From Euonymus europaeus (Eukaryota > Streptophyta > Magnoliopsida > Celastrales > Celastraceae): DNA of 64,000 nt. Below, piece after piece: positions 25,435 to 37,261 of the stretch; position 1 is the first letter of the stretch, and the number at the start of each line of letters is the position of its first letter. The DNA lies in NCBI GenBank assembly GCA_963580455.1, contig OY756961.1, positions 7,111,001 through 7,175,000 on the forward strand, written 5' to 3'. The notes under the pieces are model-generated. The model searched no databases. It was not told the origin of the DNA and saw only the letters and a list, made by a program, of their open reading frames with translations. A program made the translations under genes and the position numbers.

Positions 25435-25690
25435 AATTGCAATGATGCAAAGTTAATGGGCCAATAAATGTGTATTGAAATATGTGTTTTGATGATGTGG
25501 GTGTATTGAAAAATGTGTTTTATTGATGTGGCTTGACTTTTTGTAATAAATGTGGGACTCAGCCTTGATTTTGGTGTAAATTTGATGGGGATAGTATGTA
25601 TAGGAAAGTAGTTGGGTTGGATAATGATTTTGTATTGAGAGTTGTGTTTTTGTGAGATAGATGTGGGACCCACTTTTGAAATTTAATAAG
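25435..25690. mobile_element. Second copy of the CAATGG MITE family
   Basis: Aligns along its length with 13430-13790: TTAATGGGCCAA near the left, then GTGGCTTGACTTTTTGTAAT, GATTTTGGTGTAAATTTGAT, GGGGATAGTATG and GAGATAGATGTGGGACCCA. The right terminal 40 bases are missing. It lies inside the C-rich LTR-like region, so it inserted after that sequence. Confidence 0.65.
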
Positions 25691-27009
25691 TCATTCCCTC
25701 ACATTCACCATCACCAAACCACTAACTCACACAGAACCATCATCCTCACTTGACCACTACCGAGACCAGCACCTCAAGGCATCATTCTCAGCCTACCATC
25801 TATAGTCACTCCCCTTTCCTTCCTCAATCGTAAAAACTTCATCCTCTCTCGATTCCACCTCCACCAAGCATCCATCATCACATAACCATCACCCTCTCTC
25901 TTAGAACCTCAAAAGAGACCCACCATCACTAGGATACTCATTGGAACCCCTCCAGACCCACACCACCATCGCCATAGTAGCTCACCAAAACCATCTCAAC
26001 AGCTAGTTTGGAACCTTACAAGACTTGATCACTCTACCAACAACCGGAACTTCACTGTTTAGAGGCCTGAGAATTTCCGGTTGCCAAGATCACCGTAGTA
26101 CCCATCATCCGAAAAATCCACCATCAACCGGACTATCACTACACAGAAAAACTGGTACCCACTCATCATTCCCAGAGGACCCTCGACCAAAACCTGAATC
26201 CATAACCACAAACCGCCACCGGATCTCCACCATCAACTCCCCTCACCGAACACCTACAGCTCACACCATCAACCCACTTGACTCACCAGTACCTTCCCTG
26301 CTCACCAATACCTGGATCCCCTTTTCATCACCTTCGATCCATCATCACCCGATCTACCAACATCTCAACTCATCATATTTTTGGTCTCGTTAATTCTAAT
26401 TTCATAAGGAAGGAGGCGTCGGTGTCTGCAGGTAGAAGGAGGTGAAGGAAGAAGAGGGTTTGGTTTGGGCTATAAGCATGGACTCTAGATTGCAAATGTT
26501 GGGTCGAAGTCATAGGTTAGTTTGCTGGTGGGCAAAAGTATTAGGCTTTTGATTTGTTGATTTGATATTGGGCCAATATTATGGGATTTTGATTTTTTAT
26601 ATGCATGTGGCCCACTTGTATTCTATGTTTCATTTGTTATTTTTTGTAAATGTTTAGGGCTTTGGGTTGGGTTTAAGTTGTTATTGGGGCAAAATAGATC
26701 TTGTCTATTGTTTGGGCTTCATTGGTGTATTTTTTTTAGGCTTCTTAGGTAGATGGGATTTTTGGTTTTCAATTGAATTTAGTAGCAGCCCAATATCATT
26801 GTAAAGTCATGTAAATAGCGAAAACAAAAATAGTGAAAAATGCATGCATGTTTATTTTATGTTGTTAGAAGCATATAGGCATTTAAAGTTTTATTATTTG
26901 TGAATATTAATTTACCTGCTTAGAGATTTTATTTTATATGAAAATGACGCAATGTGACAATTGAAATTAATCCAAATCGTCTCTCTCTTAAAAAATACGA
27001 AATAATCTA

Positions 27010-27500
27010 CTATCATAAATTGGTGATTTTACAAATTAAAAATATCATAAGTTGGTATTTCAAACTCAAACTTGTATTTAAATATCATAAGTTGGTATTT
27101 TAAATTCAAGCAATTTTTTACCATAAGTTGATATTTCCAATCACCACTTTTTATAAACTTAACCCTCTTGTTTTAACATATCATCTCCATCTTTTTAAAA
27201 TAAAATATTATAAGTTGGTACTTAATTTTTTTTTCAAATACCATAAATTGTTATTACAAAATTCACCCTTTTTAAAACAAATAAATACCATAAATTGGTA
27301 TTTTCAAATTCTTTTCAAATCCAATTAATTCTTCTCAATTCCATAAGTTGAAATTCCAAACCAAATCCGACCACCTTTTGATTCCAAACCGATCATCAAA
27401 TTTAACTACAACACAATAAGTTGGTGTTTTCAAATCCGATTCTCTTTGATGTTATGAGTTGGCACACTTTTAAATACAATGCCATAAATTGATATTCTAA
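27010..27500. repeat. Cluster of ~11 ATAAGTTGGTATT motifs
   Basis: Eleven direct-orientation copies of CATAAGTTGGTATTT and close variants occur at irregular spacing (about 27016, 27050, 27090, 27123, 27210, 27243, 27290, 27343, 27415, 27460 and 27483). The fullest copies read TACCATAAGTTGGTA-like, an imperfect palindrome. The AT-rich spacers are unrelated to one another. Confidence 0.7.
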
Positions 27501-27530
27501 AAAATCTAAACATATATTTTCATATTTTTA

Positions 27531-28572
27531 TTGAAAGCTGGGCCCTTAGAAATACGCACACTTCTGGTTAACCATCCTGGTCTGGGCTTTGATTTTGTTG
27601 GTTTATGAATGCATGGCTACCCCAACATTTTGGCCCATTTCATGTTTTTATTGGAAAGTGGGTATTTTTAATGGAACCATTTTTGAAAAATAAGAAAAGC
27701 GGGGTTCATAATTTGAATGATTTGTGACGTTAAATTTAAATGCTGGACTTGCAAATAATCAAATTATAAAATAATTAGTATAGCCAATAACGTTTTAATT
27801 ACAATTACCTAACCCTAGGGGTGGATGAGTTCGCTATTTTGGCTTAGAGAGTGAATGAATACTAATAACGGACCTAAATTTGACTCCTCTCTTTCATACC
27901 ATATATATAAATCAAGGGTAAAATTTATTTTTCGTCACTGACAAATAATCGCTTTTACAACTCAATCATTGATCATTCAAACATTACATAATAGTCATTG
28001 ATTTTATTGAATCGTTTCTCGATCAATTTTTGTGCATTCTTGATCAGTCAACGCGTTGATGGGTGTGTTTAACGCAACGAAAAACATTTAATGTAATGAA
28101 ATATTACAAAACAAAAATTTTATGTGTACTCGTTACTGTTATATATGACCGGTGTGGATTAGGGCAAAAACCAATTGGCGGGTAATATTAGAGTTTTGAG
28201 AAAAAAATGGAGATTAAAGTGAAAAAAATCTATTTTGAAATCCTAAAACCATTTTCTTCTTACGTCGTAGAATAAATTCATCTTCACTTGAGAAACTCTT
28301 GTTACAACCAAAGATTAACCACGAGTTATGGAAGCTAAGGATCACTAAACCAAAAGCCCCCACCCTAATTGTTGTAGTGAGAAGATGGAGATCATCGTAT
28401 CCAGGAGTTTATGTCATCACTATTAGAGTGCATTGGAGGAGTACTCTTTGGCCAAATCCAGCAAGAAACCGAACCACATATGACTTCTAATGCTGTTGTT
28501 TTATAAAAATATTTTTTCAGTCATGTTAGGGATATCAGTGATTTTCATTCCAAAAAAATTGCAGTAGTATAT
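27531..28572. other. Intergenic, nothing recognised
   Basis: No gene or clear repeat found. The short plus-strand frame at 28299-28490 has no domain. Confidence 0.4.
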
Positions 28573-28646
28573 GACACTCATTTATTGGGTGTGATGACAT
28601 TATAGCAAGAAGTTCATTGAAAATCACACCCAATAAATGAATGACA
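28573..28646. repeat. Strong stem-loop, 18-bp perfect core
   Basis: TCATTTATTGGGTGTGAT in the left arm pairs exactly with ATCACACCCAATAAATGA in the right arm around a loop of roughly 26 bases. The outer stem GACAC/GTGTC extends it with a small bulge. It lies 92 bases left of the CACTA element. Confidence 0.7.
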
Positions 28647-28738
28647 CATATTATTGAGATAATTTTGGGATAAAAATCATTGAAATCTTTATCATTTTTG
28701 ATATTTTTTAGGCATATAGGCTTAATAATTAGAATGTT

Positions 28739-29280
28739 CACTACCAGAAAACTTGATTTTAGTGACGGACTTTAGTGACGGAAAATTTTTCCGTCACTAA
28801 TATTTTCGTCAGTGACGGAAAAATCAAATATTTCCGTCGCTGAAACTTTGATTTTTTTTTTGACTTTTAGGGACGGAAATAGTGACAGCAATATCCGTCA
28901 CTAACAAGTTTTGTGGATATTTTATTGACTTCTTGACTTTTTAGTGACGGAATTAAAGTTCCGTCACTAAATCCGTCCCTAATTAGGGACGGAAAATTGT
29001 TATTGTCTGTAATTCCGTCCCTAAATAGGGACGGAAAATGTTTCCGTCCTTAATGCCGTGACAAATAAATAACTTTTTTCACTGTCTGACATAGTATGGA
29101 CAGAAATTCAGTCCGTCACTATTTCCGTCCCTAATGACGGACGGAAATTTAATTTCGTCTCTAATTTTGTCTTTAATTAGGGACGGAATACAGTTTAGTC
29201 AAAAATACCGTCGCTGATTAGGGACGGAAACAATTCCGTCCCTGTGTTCGTCACTAATTTTTGGCAAACGGTATCAAAAA
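28739..29280. repeat. Left subterminal repeats of the CACTA element
   Basis: More than a dozen copies of TTAGTGACGGAA, GGGACGGAAA and their reverse complements (TTTCCGTCACTAA, TTCCGTCCCTAA) in both orientations. In En/Spm these are the binding sites for the TNPA protein. Confidence 0.9.
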
Positions 29281-29961
29281 TTAGAATTCTCTCCTAAACC
29301 TACTCTCACTAGTTTCAGCCGCAACCGCAGCCGCACACAAATTTTGCTACTTCCTGGTAGAGAGATCATCCGTCCAGAGGTTTTGGTTCAACAACCGAAA
29401 ATTGATTTCAGGTTATTTTCTTAAATTTTTTACCTTGTTTTCTTTTTATGCTTTTGTAAATTCTTAATTTTTAACAGAAGATCAGAAATTCTTAATTTCT
29501 TAATTAACGAATGGTCTCATTTAATATTTTGAAGATTTTAATGTCATATTCAAAATTTAGAGGCACTATATTACGTTGGTTATCATAATCTGTTAATATT
29601 TAAAATTTTAATTTTATGCAATATTAGTCTTTAAATAGCTCGTTGTCAAATTAAGAGCTTAACTTAAAAAATTATATAACATGTATTATATAAGATTACA
29701 CATAAATATACAAGTTTAAGTGTTTTTTTTCTATAACTGTAAGATTTTTTTCAACTTAAATTTATGCGATTGTCTCCAATAAAATTTAATCGAGTTATTA
29801 AGTGTTTAATTGCTTTCTATCTTAGTTTTAATTATAAACTTTCAAAAAATTAATAAATCTGTTACCACATAAAATTGGAAAAACAAAACTTTTTTTTTGG
29901 AATATATTGTGTGGGCTAAATTTGTTATTTAAATGTATATATTTATGTAGGTGATAAATAA
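29281..29961. other. Presumed promoter and leader of the CACTA transposase gene
   Basis: Lies between the subterminal repeats and the transposase ATG. Bases 29290-29410 are less AT-rich and precede a possible leader intron (donor near 29411, acceptor near 29950). No distinct promoter motif could be assigned. Confidence 0.4.
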
Positions 29962-32900
29962 ATGGATGTGCCTGAGCATCGTTCTTGGATGAACAACCGA
30001 TTAGGACCAAATCGTGTGGGAATTACGCAGGAGTTCATTAATGGGGTTGAGGAGTTCCTTGCTTTTGCTTCTGCAAATGATTTTCAATTTCACAGTACGG
30101 GAAAAATACGATGTCCTTGCATTAGGTGCAAATGTAGAAAATATTTGGTGTTTGATGAGATTAAGCAACACTTGTACAAAAAAGGTTTTCAGGATGGATA
30201 TTATTATTGGACGACTCATGGAGAAGTCATGCCTGAAATTCCTCCTATTTCAGCTGTGGAAGTGCAACCAACAGATGCTGGTAATTATTATTGGCAAGGA
30301 ACTGACCGTGCTAATTTTGATACATTTGAGCAGATGGTAATGGATGCTGCTGGTCCGTCAGTTGGTAATGAGTTATTACATGCTAGAAATTATGATCCAC
30401 AATATATGCCGGAAGCTCCTAATCCAAATGCACAAATTTTCTTTGATATGTTGTCTGCTGCCCAAGAACCACTCTGGCCAGGTTGTGATTCACATTCAGA
30501 GTTGTCAGCTTCAATGAGACTATTAAGCATTAAAGCTGATTATAACATGCCCCAAGGATGTTTTGATGAAGTTGCCCATCTTATGAAAGAGACGATGCCA
30601 GTTGAAAATCGAATGCCTGCAGATTTCTATCAGACTAAGAAGTTGGCATCCAAACTCGGGCTTGGATATCAGCTAATTGATTGTTGCGTCAATGGTTGTA
30701 TGTTATACTATAAAGATTACGCATATGAGAAACAATGCAAATTTTGTTAGGCTGACCGTTATAGAGCTCGGAGAACTGGTCATGGTAATTTTAAAGAGGT
30801 TCCGGTTAAACGGATGTGGTATCTACCACTTATTCCAAGGCTACAAAGGTTGTTCAGTTCTAATGTTACTGCAAAAGAAATGAGGTGGCATTATGAGCAT
30901 CAACAAGAGTCCGGAGTTCTTTGTCATCCATCTGATGGAGTGGCTTGGAAGCAATTTGACCAAAAATATCAAGATTTTGCTTCAGACCCGCGGAATGTAA
31001 GGTTAGGTTTGTGTGCAGATGGTTTCACTCCTTTCGGGCAATCAGGAAAAAATTATTCATGTTGGCCTGTTGTTTTGACACCTTATAATTTACCTCCTGG
31101 GATGTGCATGAAGAGAGAGTTTATGTTTCTTACAATAATTGTCCCGGGTCCCCAAAATCCAAAGAGTAAAATTGATGTTTATCTTCAGCCGCTGATAGAT
31201 GAGCTCAATCAGTTGTGGTGTGAAGGTGTGATAACCTATGATGTGTTCTTAAAAGAAAATTTTGTTATGAGAGCTGCATTAATGTGGACTATCAATGACT
31301 TTCATGCCTATGGTATGTTGTCTGGATGGGGCACTGCGGGAAAGTTAGCATGTCCTTATTGCATGCAGAGTTCAAAGGCATTCACCTTGAAGAATGGTAG
31401 GAAAAATTCATGGTTTGATTGTCACAGACAGTTTTTGCCTATGACACATCCGTTTAGACGGAACAAAGATGCATTTCTTAAGAATCGAGGTGAGAGATCC
31501 GAACCTCCACCACGCTTATCAGGTGAAGAAATATTGGCTGGACTTTGGAATTTTCCAAAGATTACTGAGACTGGCAGACAGATTCTATTTCCGGGTTATG
31601 GACAGAATCATAATTGGACCAAGAAGAGCATCTTTTGGGATTTGCCTTATTGGAAGGACAATCTGGTCCGACACAACCTTGATGTCATGCATATTGAGAA
31701 GAAGAATGTGTTTAACAATGTTTTCAACACTTGTATGGACGTTAAGGGAAAAACAAAACACAATGTAAAGGCTAGACTGGATCTTCCACAATATTGTAAA
31801 CGCAGAGAATTAGAGTTGGTGGAAAATGGCAGAGGTAAATCCTTCAAACCTAAGGCAAAATTTTGTCTTACCATGGATCAAAATAGGGCAGTTTGTGATT
31901 GGGTCTCTAAGTTGAAGTTACCAGACGGTTATGCTTCAAACCTAGGCAGGTTAGATATGAGGGAAGGAAAATTATTTGGGATGAAAAGTCATGACTGTCA
32001 TGTTTTCATGGAGCGGCTACTTCCTATTGCATTTCGGGCATTGCCAGATCCGATTTGGACAGTAATTACTAAGTTGAGTCAGTTTTGCAGAGATATATGT
32101 TCAACTACTCTACGGGAGGATCAGTTGAGCATCATGGAGACTAACATTCCTGTGATTATTTGCAAATTAGAGCGTATATTTCCCCCGTCTTTTTTTGACT
32201 CTATAGAACATCTCCTAGTACATCTACCATTTGAAGCAAGGATGGGTGGGTCTGTGCAATACAGATGGATGTATCCTTTTGAAAGGTATTTTTTATTATT
32301 ATTAAATGTCAATAATGATATTTTTCATTAGATAATATGGTAATTGATTTATTGATATATTTTATTAATCTTTGTAATAGGTTCCTTTATTTCTTGAAAA
32401 AGAAGGTTACAAATAAATCTCGGGTGGAAGGATCTATATGTGAAGCATATATAGTCGAAGAGACATCAACATTTGCTTCGTACTATTTTGAACCACAAGT
32501 GAGCTCTCGACGAACAAGAGTTCCTCGAAATGATGATGGCAACATTTTCAATTCGGATCTCTCTGAAATATCAATATTCAATCAACCTGGCCGGCTTGCT
32601 GGTGAAGCTGGTAGGCGCTACCTCACTGATCAGGAATACAATGTTGCAACATTGTACATTTTTCTAAATTGTGACATTGTCCAACCTTTTGTCAAGTAAG
32701 CTACTCACTTATATACTTGCAAATCAATTGTGACATAAGTAAATATATTTACATTATATTTGTTGCAGCTTGTATACAGGATAAGTTCGAGTGTCCGGTA
32801 TGAATGATGAAGAAGTCGACTACCAAATTGAGATAGGCTTTGCATCATGGTTCAAAAACTTTGTAAGTATATATACAAAATAGTATAATAACATTATGAA

Positions 32901-33189
32901 ATAATTTAATTAAATGACATTAAAATATCTTATAACATATGTTATTTTATTATGTAAGGTGCATGATCCACAAAATAGGATAACCGATGAACTCATACGA
33001 AATGTGGCTTTAGGACCATTGAGGAAGGTTGAGATATGGAACACGTATTATGTCAATGGCTACAAATTTGACACTGATACATGGAGTGAAGGCAAGTTGT
33101 CAATCAATAGCGGAGTATGCATAAGAGGAAGCGATTATGGGCAATCAGTGAATGATTATTATGGAATACTGAAAGAGATTGTTCAATAA
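29962..33189 (+). pseudogene. TNPD/TNP2-like CACTA transposase, interrupted
   Basis: The catalytic transposase of the CACTA element. Exon 1 (29962-32285) starts with the transposase-associated domain (MDVPEHRSWM at residue 1, IRCPCIRCKC near residue 50). The tnp2 core follows (LGLCADGFTPFG, DVMHIEKK). A DUF4218-type region (ILMETNIP-like, QYRWMYPFER) spans the first intron, continuing in exon 2 (32381-about 32697). Exon 3 is 32769-32862. Exon 4 starts at 32959 with VHDPQNR and runs to DYYGILKEIVQ. An in-frame TAG at codon 263 (30748) falls right after the cysteine pair CKFC. A second stop, TAA, lies in exon 3. A frameshift near 33190 removes the C-terminus. The long uninterrupted remainder (30751-32285) suggests inactivation is recent relative to other relics here. 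Confidence 0.9.
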
Positions 33190-34062
33190 GTATTCTCTAA
33201 TTTTTGAGGTAATGGGGTTTGAAGCTGAAATTTTACTATTTAGTTGGATTTGCATTTCTTGTCTTTTGTTGGATTTGCATTTCTTGTCTTCTAAGGCAAC
33301 ATTAAGTGCAGTAAAGGTTTGGTGTGTTGTTTTGTGGGTTGATAATTTTCCAGACATGCCACTTCTAAATTTGTTGTACAAGAGGGACAACAACTGGTTG
33401 TACTATTGTTGCAGGAATTTATTTTGGTTTATTGTTTTATTTTACCAAAAAATAAAATGGATGATAAAAAAACTTACTTCTTTCAGTAACAATGGGATTG
33501 GAGGAGATATTGGATGTGATATGCTATATGATACTATAATGAAGCCATTGGTTCAATCGTCGTTGGTCACGCTGGGTTCTTTTAAACTTTATGACTTTGC
33601 ACTGTGAGCAGGGATAAGCTTATGCTCAAGGTTAAACTATATTTTATATTGATGGATTTGTATTTAGAGCATGTTCATCACTCTATATATGAGTCGATAA
33701 ACAAGTCTAGATTAAACTGCTTTTTCTATAGGTGCCTCAATACCGCTATTTTAGGATTTACAAATTGGGGATTGACTGCAAAAGTGCGCACAGGATCCAG
33801 GGGAAGAAGAGTTCTTAGACCTTGGCGAGGTAAACTATATTTTAATATAGAAGGGCACCTACAATGGGAAAGGCCTGAAAGTATAATTGATATGTAATGA
33901 GAAACATATGTGTGTGTGTGAGTATACGCAGACAATGATATATATATATATATATATATATATGATAGTGATCCATGGAAGGTCAATGTTATGCGTGTGT
34001 TTATATATATAATAGTCATGTGTTTGTGTGTGTGTTCATAACAGTGATGCATCTATGTATAT
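33190..34062 (+). other. CACTA interior between transposase and nested element
   Basis: Contains frame-shifted remains of the 3' end of the transposase gene. A TA microsatellite lies at about 33935-33963 with a preceding TG tract. A 48-base sequence at about 33635 recurs at about 37085 on the other side of the nested element. Confidence 0.5.
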
Positions 34063-34072
34063 ATGCTCTTAC
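34063..34072. repeat. Target-site duplication of the nested MULE, left copy
   Basis: ATGCTCTTAC, identical to 36913-36922. Confidence 0.9.
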
Positions 34073-34408
34073 CGCCCAGGCTCCTAGGCGGTATCCCGCA
34101 AATTTTCTTTCATGCGGGATCCTCTTAATGACCGTCCGATTGATCGGATGGCCCAGATTTGTTGTTTTAAACAAATAAAATATTGGCTGTATCAACTCAT
34201 TTGCGCCTCTCTCCCTATAACCTAAACTCTGTCTTTCTTCTCTGATCCGACTTCTAAGCCTTTTCTTTCTTCTCTGTCAATGAGTGCCTCTGCGCCTGGT
34301 TTCTTCTCTGTCATGTGCGTGCCTCTTCTCCTCTTTCTATCTTCTATGAACTCTGTCTACGCAAGGCCCAACCCATGTCGATTTGTACCAGTGAAAGAAT
34401 CTTTGTTC

Positions 34409-34540
34409 CCGAACCCTAACCCCAACATCATCCAAAATCCCGATCCCGATCTATGAACCCCAACCCCAACATCATCGAAAATCCCGATCCCGATCTGTGA
34501 ACCCCAACCCCAACGTCATCCAAAATGTCGATTCGTACCA
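34409..34540. repeat. Minisatellite, ~44-bp unit, about 2.8 copies
   Basis: GAACCCCAACCCCAAC plus an ATCCCGATCCCGATCT block is repeated at 34409, 34454 and 34498 within the nested MULE. Confidence 0.75.
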
Positions 34541-34975
34541 GTGCAAGGAATTGAGCAAGAAAGAAGCAACAAGAAGCCATCCTGTGATGAACAGTTCGGG
34601 AGGACGATACAACGAACTCATTTTGTCTTTAATTTAGCAATCAATTTTTTCTCTGTATAGGTCTTTTTTTCCTTTTCCCATTTGCCATGGGATGGTTCAG
34701 AATTTTTTTTCTTCAAAATTTCCAGTAAATGGGAATTTCATCTGTACAGGTTTTTTTTTCTTTCAGAATTTCCATTAAATTGGAATTTTGGTTAGGCGAT
34801 GGATATTTGTATCTGATTTGGATTTGGAATTTTGGTTTTCTGATGACTGTTTATATGATGGCTGTTTCTGTGGTAGCTGGGTAGGAATTGGTTTTGTGTT
34901 ACCTGATTTTGTGCTTCCTGGAATTGAATTGGTTTGTCTTTCCCTGATTTTGTGCTTGCTGGGTTGTGAACGCAT

Positions 34976-35093
34976 GTACCTGTGATAGCACAAATTTTTT
35001 CAAAGTGAATGCAGGGACCTGTGATAGCACACATTTTCTCAAAGTGAATGCAGGGACCTGTGATAGCACAAATTTTTTGGACAACAATGCTCA
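34976..35093. repeat. Minisatellite, 39-bp unit, about 3 copies
   Basis: The unit ACCTGTGATAGCACAAATTT plus CAAAGTGAATGCAGG starts near 34977, 35016 and 35055. The third copy is partial. It lies inside the nested MULE. A looser repeat of CTCCATTCCAGC follows at about 35288, 35328 and 35433. Confidence 0.8.
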
Positions 35094-35583
35094 TTGAATA
35101 AACACACCAACATCATCTAACAAATAACATCTTCACAGATGATAACATCTTTAAACAAATCATCCTGAAACTTCAAACATATAGACTGAGTCTAATAATT
35201 AACATTAAAAGCTGAAACTTGAAGACTAGGGTTCCCCAAAAGCAGTACATAACAAACTAAAGCATTACAATAACAAGTACAAGTGATCTCTCCATTCCAG
35301 CAGTACAATAACAGGAAAAAATGATCCCTCCATTCCAGCGTTTCAGTACCAAGTAAAAGTGATGCAACATTGTTCTTATTCTCCGGACAGCCTGCATATA
35401 CAAGAATAAAGACACAGAAACACATAAGTATCCCTCCATTCCAGCATTCCACTAACAAGTAAAAGTGATTCCAACACATAAATTTTTAAGAATAGCAAAA
35501 TTGAGCATCAATAACATAAATAACAGTATTCCAGCAGCCTTCAAATTCTACAATACAAATTCAGCATCAATAACATTATAAAA

Positions 35584-36422
35584 AAACTTACGCATTTGAC
35601 AATGCCGGGCAATTTCTTTTGTCGTGCGATTGTCCCACCAATCCGCAACCATGACAACGCCTATTCTTTTTTGTCGCTATTTCTTTGCCGCCTTTCAACC
35701 TCCTCCCACAACCCTTCGCTCTGACATGATCCGGCTCGTTCAAAGTAGGTTCAGAAAGACGAACACTTGGTTGAGATTGTGATCCATCTACTAAATTCAT
35801 GGACTTCATACTGTTTTACTTCATCTCTTCGTGCATTGTAAAAATCTTTTTCAATGCATCCTATGTTTTCTATGCCTCCAGCTTGAAGTTCAAAAATACT
35901 TATTTGTTGATGCATAGGAACATTAGCTGCAGAAAACTATTGTGACAATGCCTTTTTTGCAGTAGAAACAGAACGATGGGACCTCAACATATGCACTTTT
36001 CGTGGTGTGGCAAATACATGATTATGAATCTCATTAAATTGTGAAACAACATAGCATGGCTTTGTCCTACATTTCACAACACTCAATTTGGCTTTACAAC
36101 CTTCCCTAGTTTCTGGCCTCTTCCTAACACCAATAGCTTTAGATTTTCCGTAATCTCTAACCCCTTCTTTGTAATAAACAAATTCCTTTCTAATAAGTTC
36201 ATTGGATTTGTTTGTCTTTGAAGAATAATTTCGAATTCCAAAACCAGCAAACCTAGCATATTCATTGTAAAACATCTGAGCTTCCTCAATTGAATCAAAC
36301 TCCTGCCCTATTTTTGGAATTTTTTCACATTCAACTTGAGGCACAAAATTTCTAGCATTATTTGATGAAGAACCCAAATCACCATCCTCAACATAATGCA
36401 TTTCGCTATCCATCACCAACAC
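35584..36422 (-). pseudogene. Internally deleted FAR1/FHY3-type gene
   Basis: FAR1-family proteins are MULE-derived transposases, some domesticated as transcription factors. The N-terminal FAR1 DNA-binding (WRKY-GCM1-like) domain is complete from about residue 37: FDSIEEAQMFYNEYARFAGF, then the second cysteine in EGCKAKL and the terminal EIHNHV. A stop follows at 35937. The open frame continues to NARRDEVKQ, then shifts frame into a basic C-terminal piece ending in a zinc-knuckle CHGCGLVGQSHDKRNC (near 35690-35610). The MULE catalytic domain and SWIM finger that should lie between are gone. The join near 35810 is thus a deletion breakpoint. Only DNA- or nucleic-acid-binding parts remain. Confidence 0.85.
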
Positions 36423-36912
36423 ATAAACTCTACCAATTGCAAAAACAAGATGAATTTTACCACATTTGATTCAGAGGCAACACCTCGGGTCGGGATGTAT
36501 CTTGTGCCCGAAATTGCAGAGATTGTTGGAGAAGGGTCTGTGCAAATTACCAGTGTCGAAATAAAGGAGATGGTAGATAGTTCGGCCAAGAGGAACCCAA
36601 ATCTCGTCGTAATAGCTTGAGCAGTGAAGAGGACCAGCAATCTCTTGAACAGTGAAGAGGAACAAATGAGATGTATCGAGAGAGATGAAGGATTTCCAGT
36701 TGTAGCGTCGTTCCCAAATCTGGTGTAATCAGTTGAGCATGTAAAGAAGCAGTGAAGAGGAGCTAGGGAGAGGCGCAAATGAGTAGAATTCCTCTCGATC
36801 CAGTTTTTTTTTTTTTAAAACAACAGATCTAGGCCATCCGATCAATCGGACTGCCATTAGGAGAATCCCGCATGAAAGAAAATATGCGGTATCCCGCCTA
36901 CGAGCCTTGGCG

Positions 36913-37261
36913 ATGCTCTTACTACCCAATTGTAGCGGGTCCCATTTATTCACAAAATATCAATCAGGGGACTATGCCGGTGATCCATGGTAGGTCAATT
37001 CTATATACATGAAGAACAACAAAACACAGAAATTCCATTAACTAGAAATGGTCTGCCTCATAAAAAAACTACAAATGTCCATTGAACTATATTTTATATT
37101 GATGGATTTGTATTTAGAGCATGTTCATCACTTAGTCTGGATTAAACTGCCTTTTCTAAGTGTGGTTTTTTTTAATATGAATTTTTCTGATGGTTTGTCA
37201 ATTTCTTTAGTGTTATTTATTGGTGGTTCTGTCTGCTTGCTTCAATTTCAATCAGTTGTAG
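36913..37261. other. Right target duplication of the MULE and CACTA spacer
   Basis: Begins with ATGCTCTTAC (36913-36922). The following 340 bases include a second TGATCCATGG..AGGTCAAT block (about 36981) and a second copy of the 48-base sequence seen near 33635 (about 37085). No gene. Confidence 0.6.

Larger units (their letters stand above)
24917..27530. other. C-rich, LTR-like non-coding region
   Basis: Starts with TGTAGTACCC-type sequence and a CTATTTTTGTCCTGACC block. It continues as pyrimidine-rich CACC/CATC-rich DNA (25150-26400), then GT-rich DNA, then the repeat cluster at 27010-27500. Long open frames here follow from base composition and have no domain. The layout resembles a long retrotransposon LTR or leader, but no ends or duplication could be fixed. 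Confidence 0.35.
34073..36912 (-). mobile_element. Mutator-like element nested in the CACTA, 2,840 bp
   Basis: Flanked by the 10-bp direct repeat ATGCTCTTAC (34063-34072 and 36913-36922). Its ends are long inverted repeats of about 140 bases: CGCCCAGGCTCCTAGGCGG left against CGCCAAGGCTCGTAGGCGG right, continuing through TTTTCTTTCATGCGGGAT, GTCCGATTGATCGGATGGCC and CTCATTTGCGCCTCTC. A 9-11 bp target and long inverted repeats define a MULE. Inside, on the minus strand, is an internally deleted FAR1-type gene. The transposase core is missing, so it is non-autonomous. Confidence 0.93.

Noticed and set aside
25161..26393. Pro/Ser/His-rich plus-strand proteins
   Set aside because: Open frames arise from CACC/CATC-rich composition; several frames are open at once and no domain is present.
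33726..34052. Minus-strand 108-residue frame with IYIYIY runs
   Set aside because: Translation of a TA/TG microsatellite; not coding.
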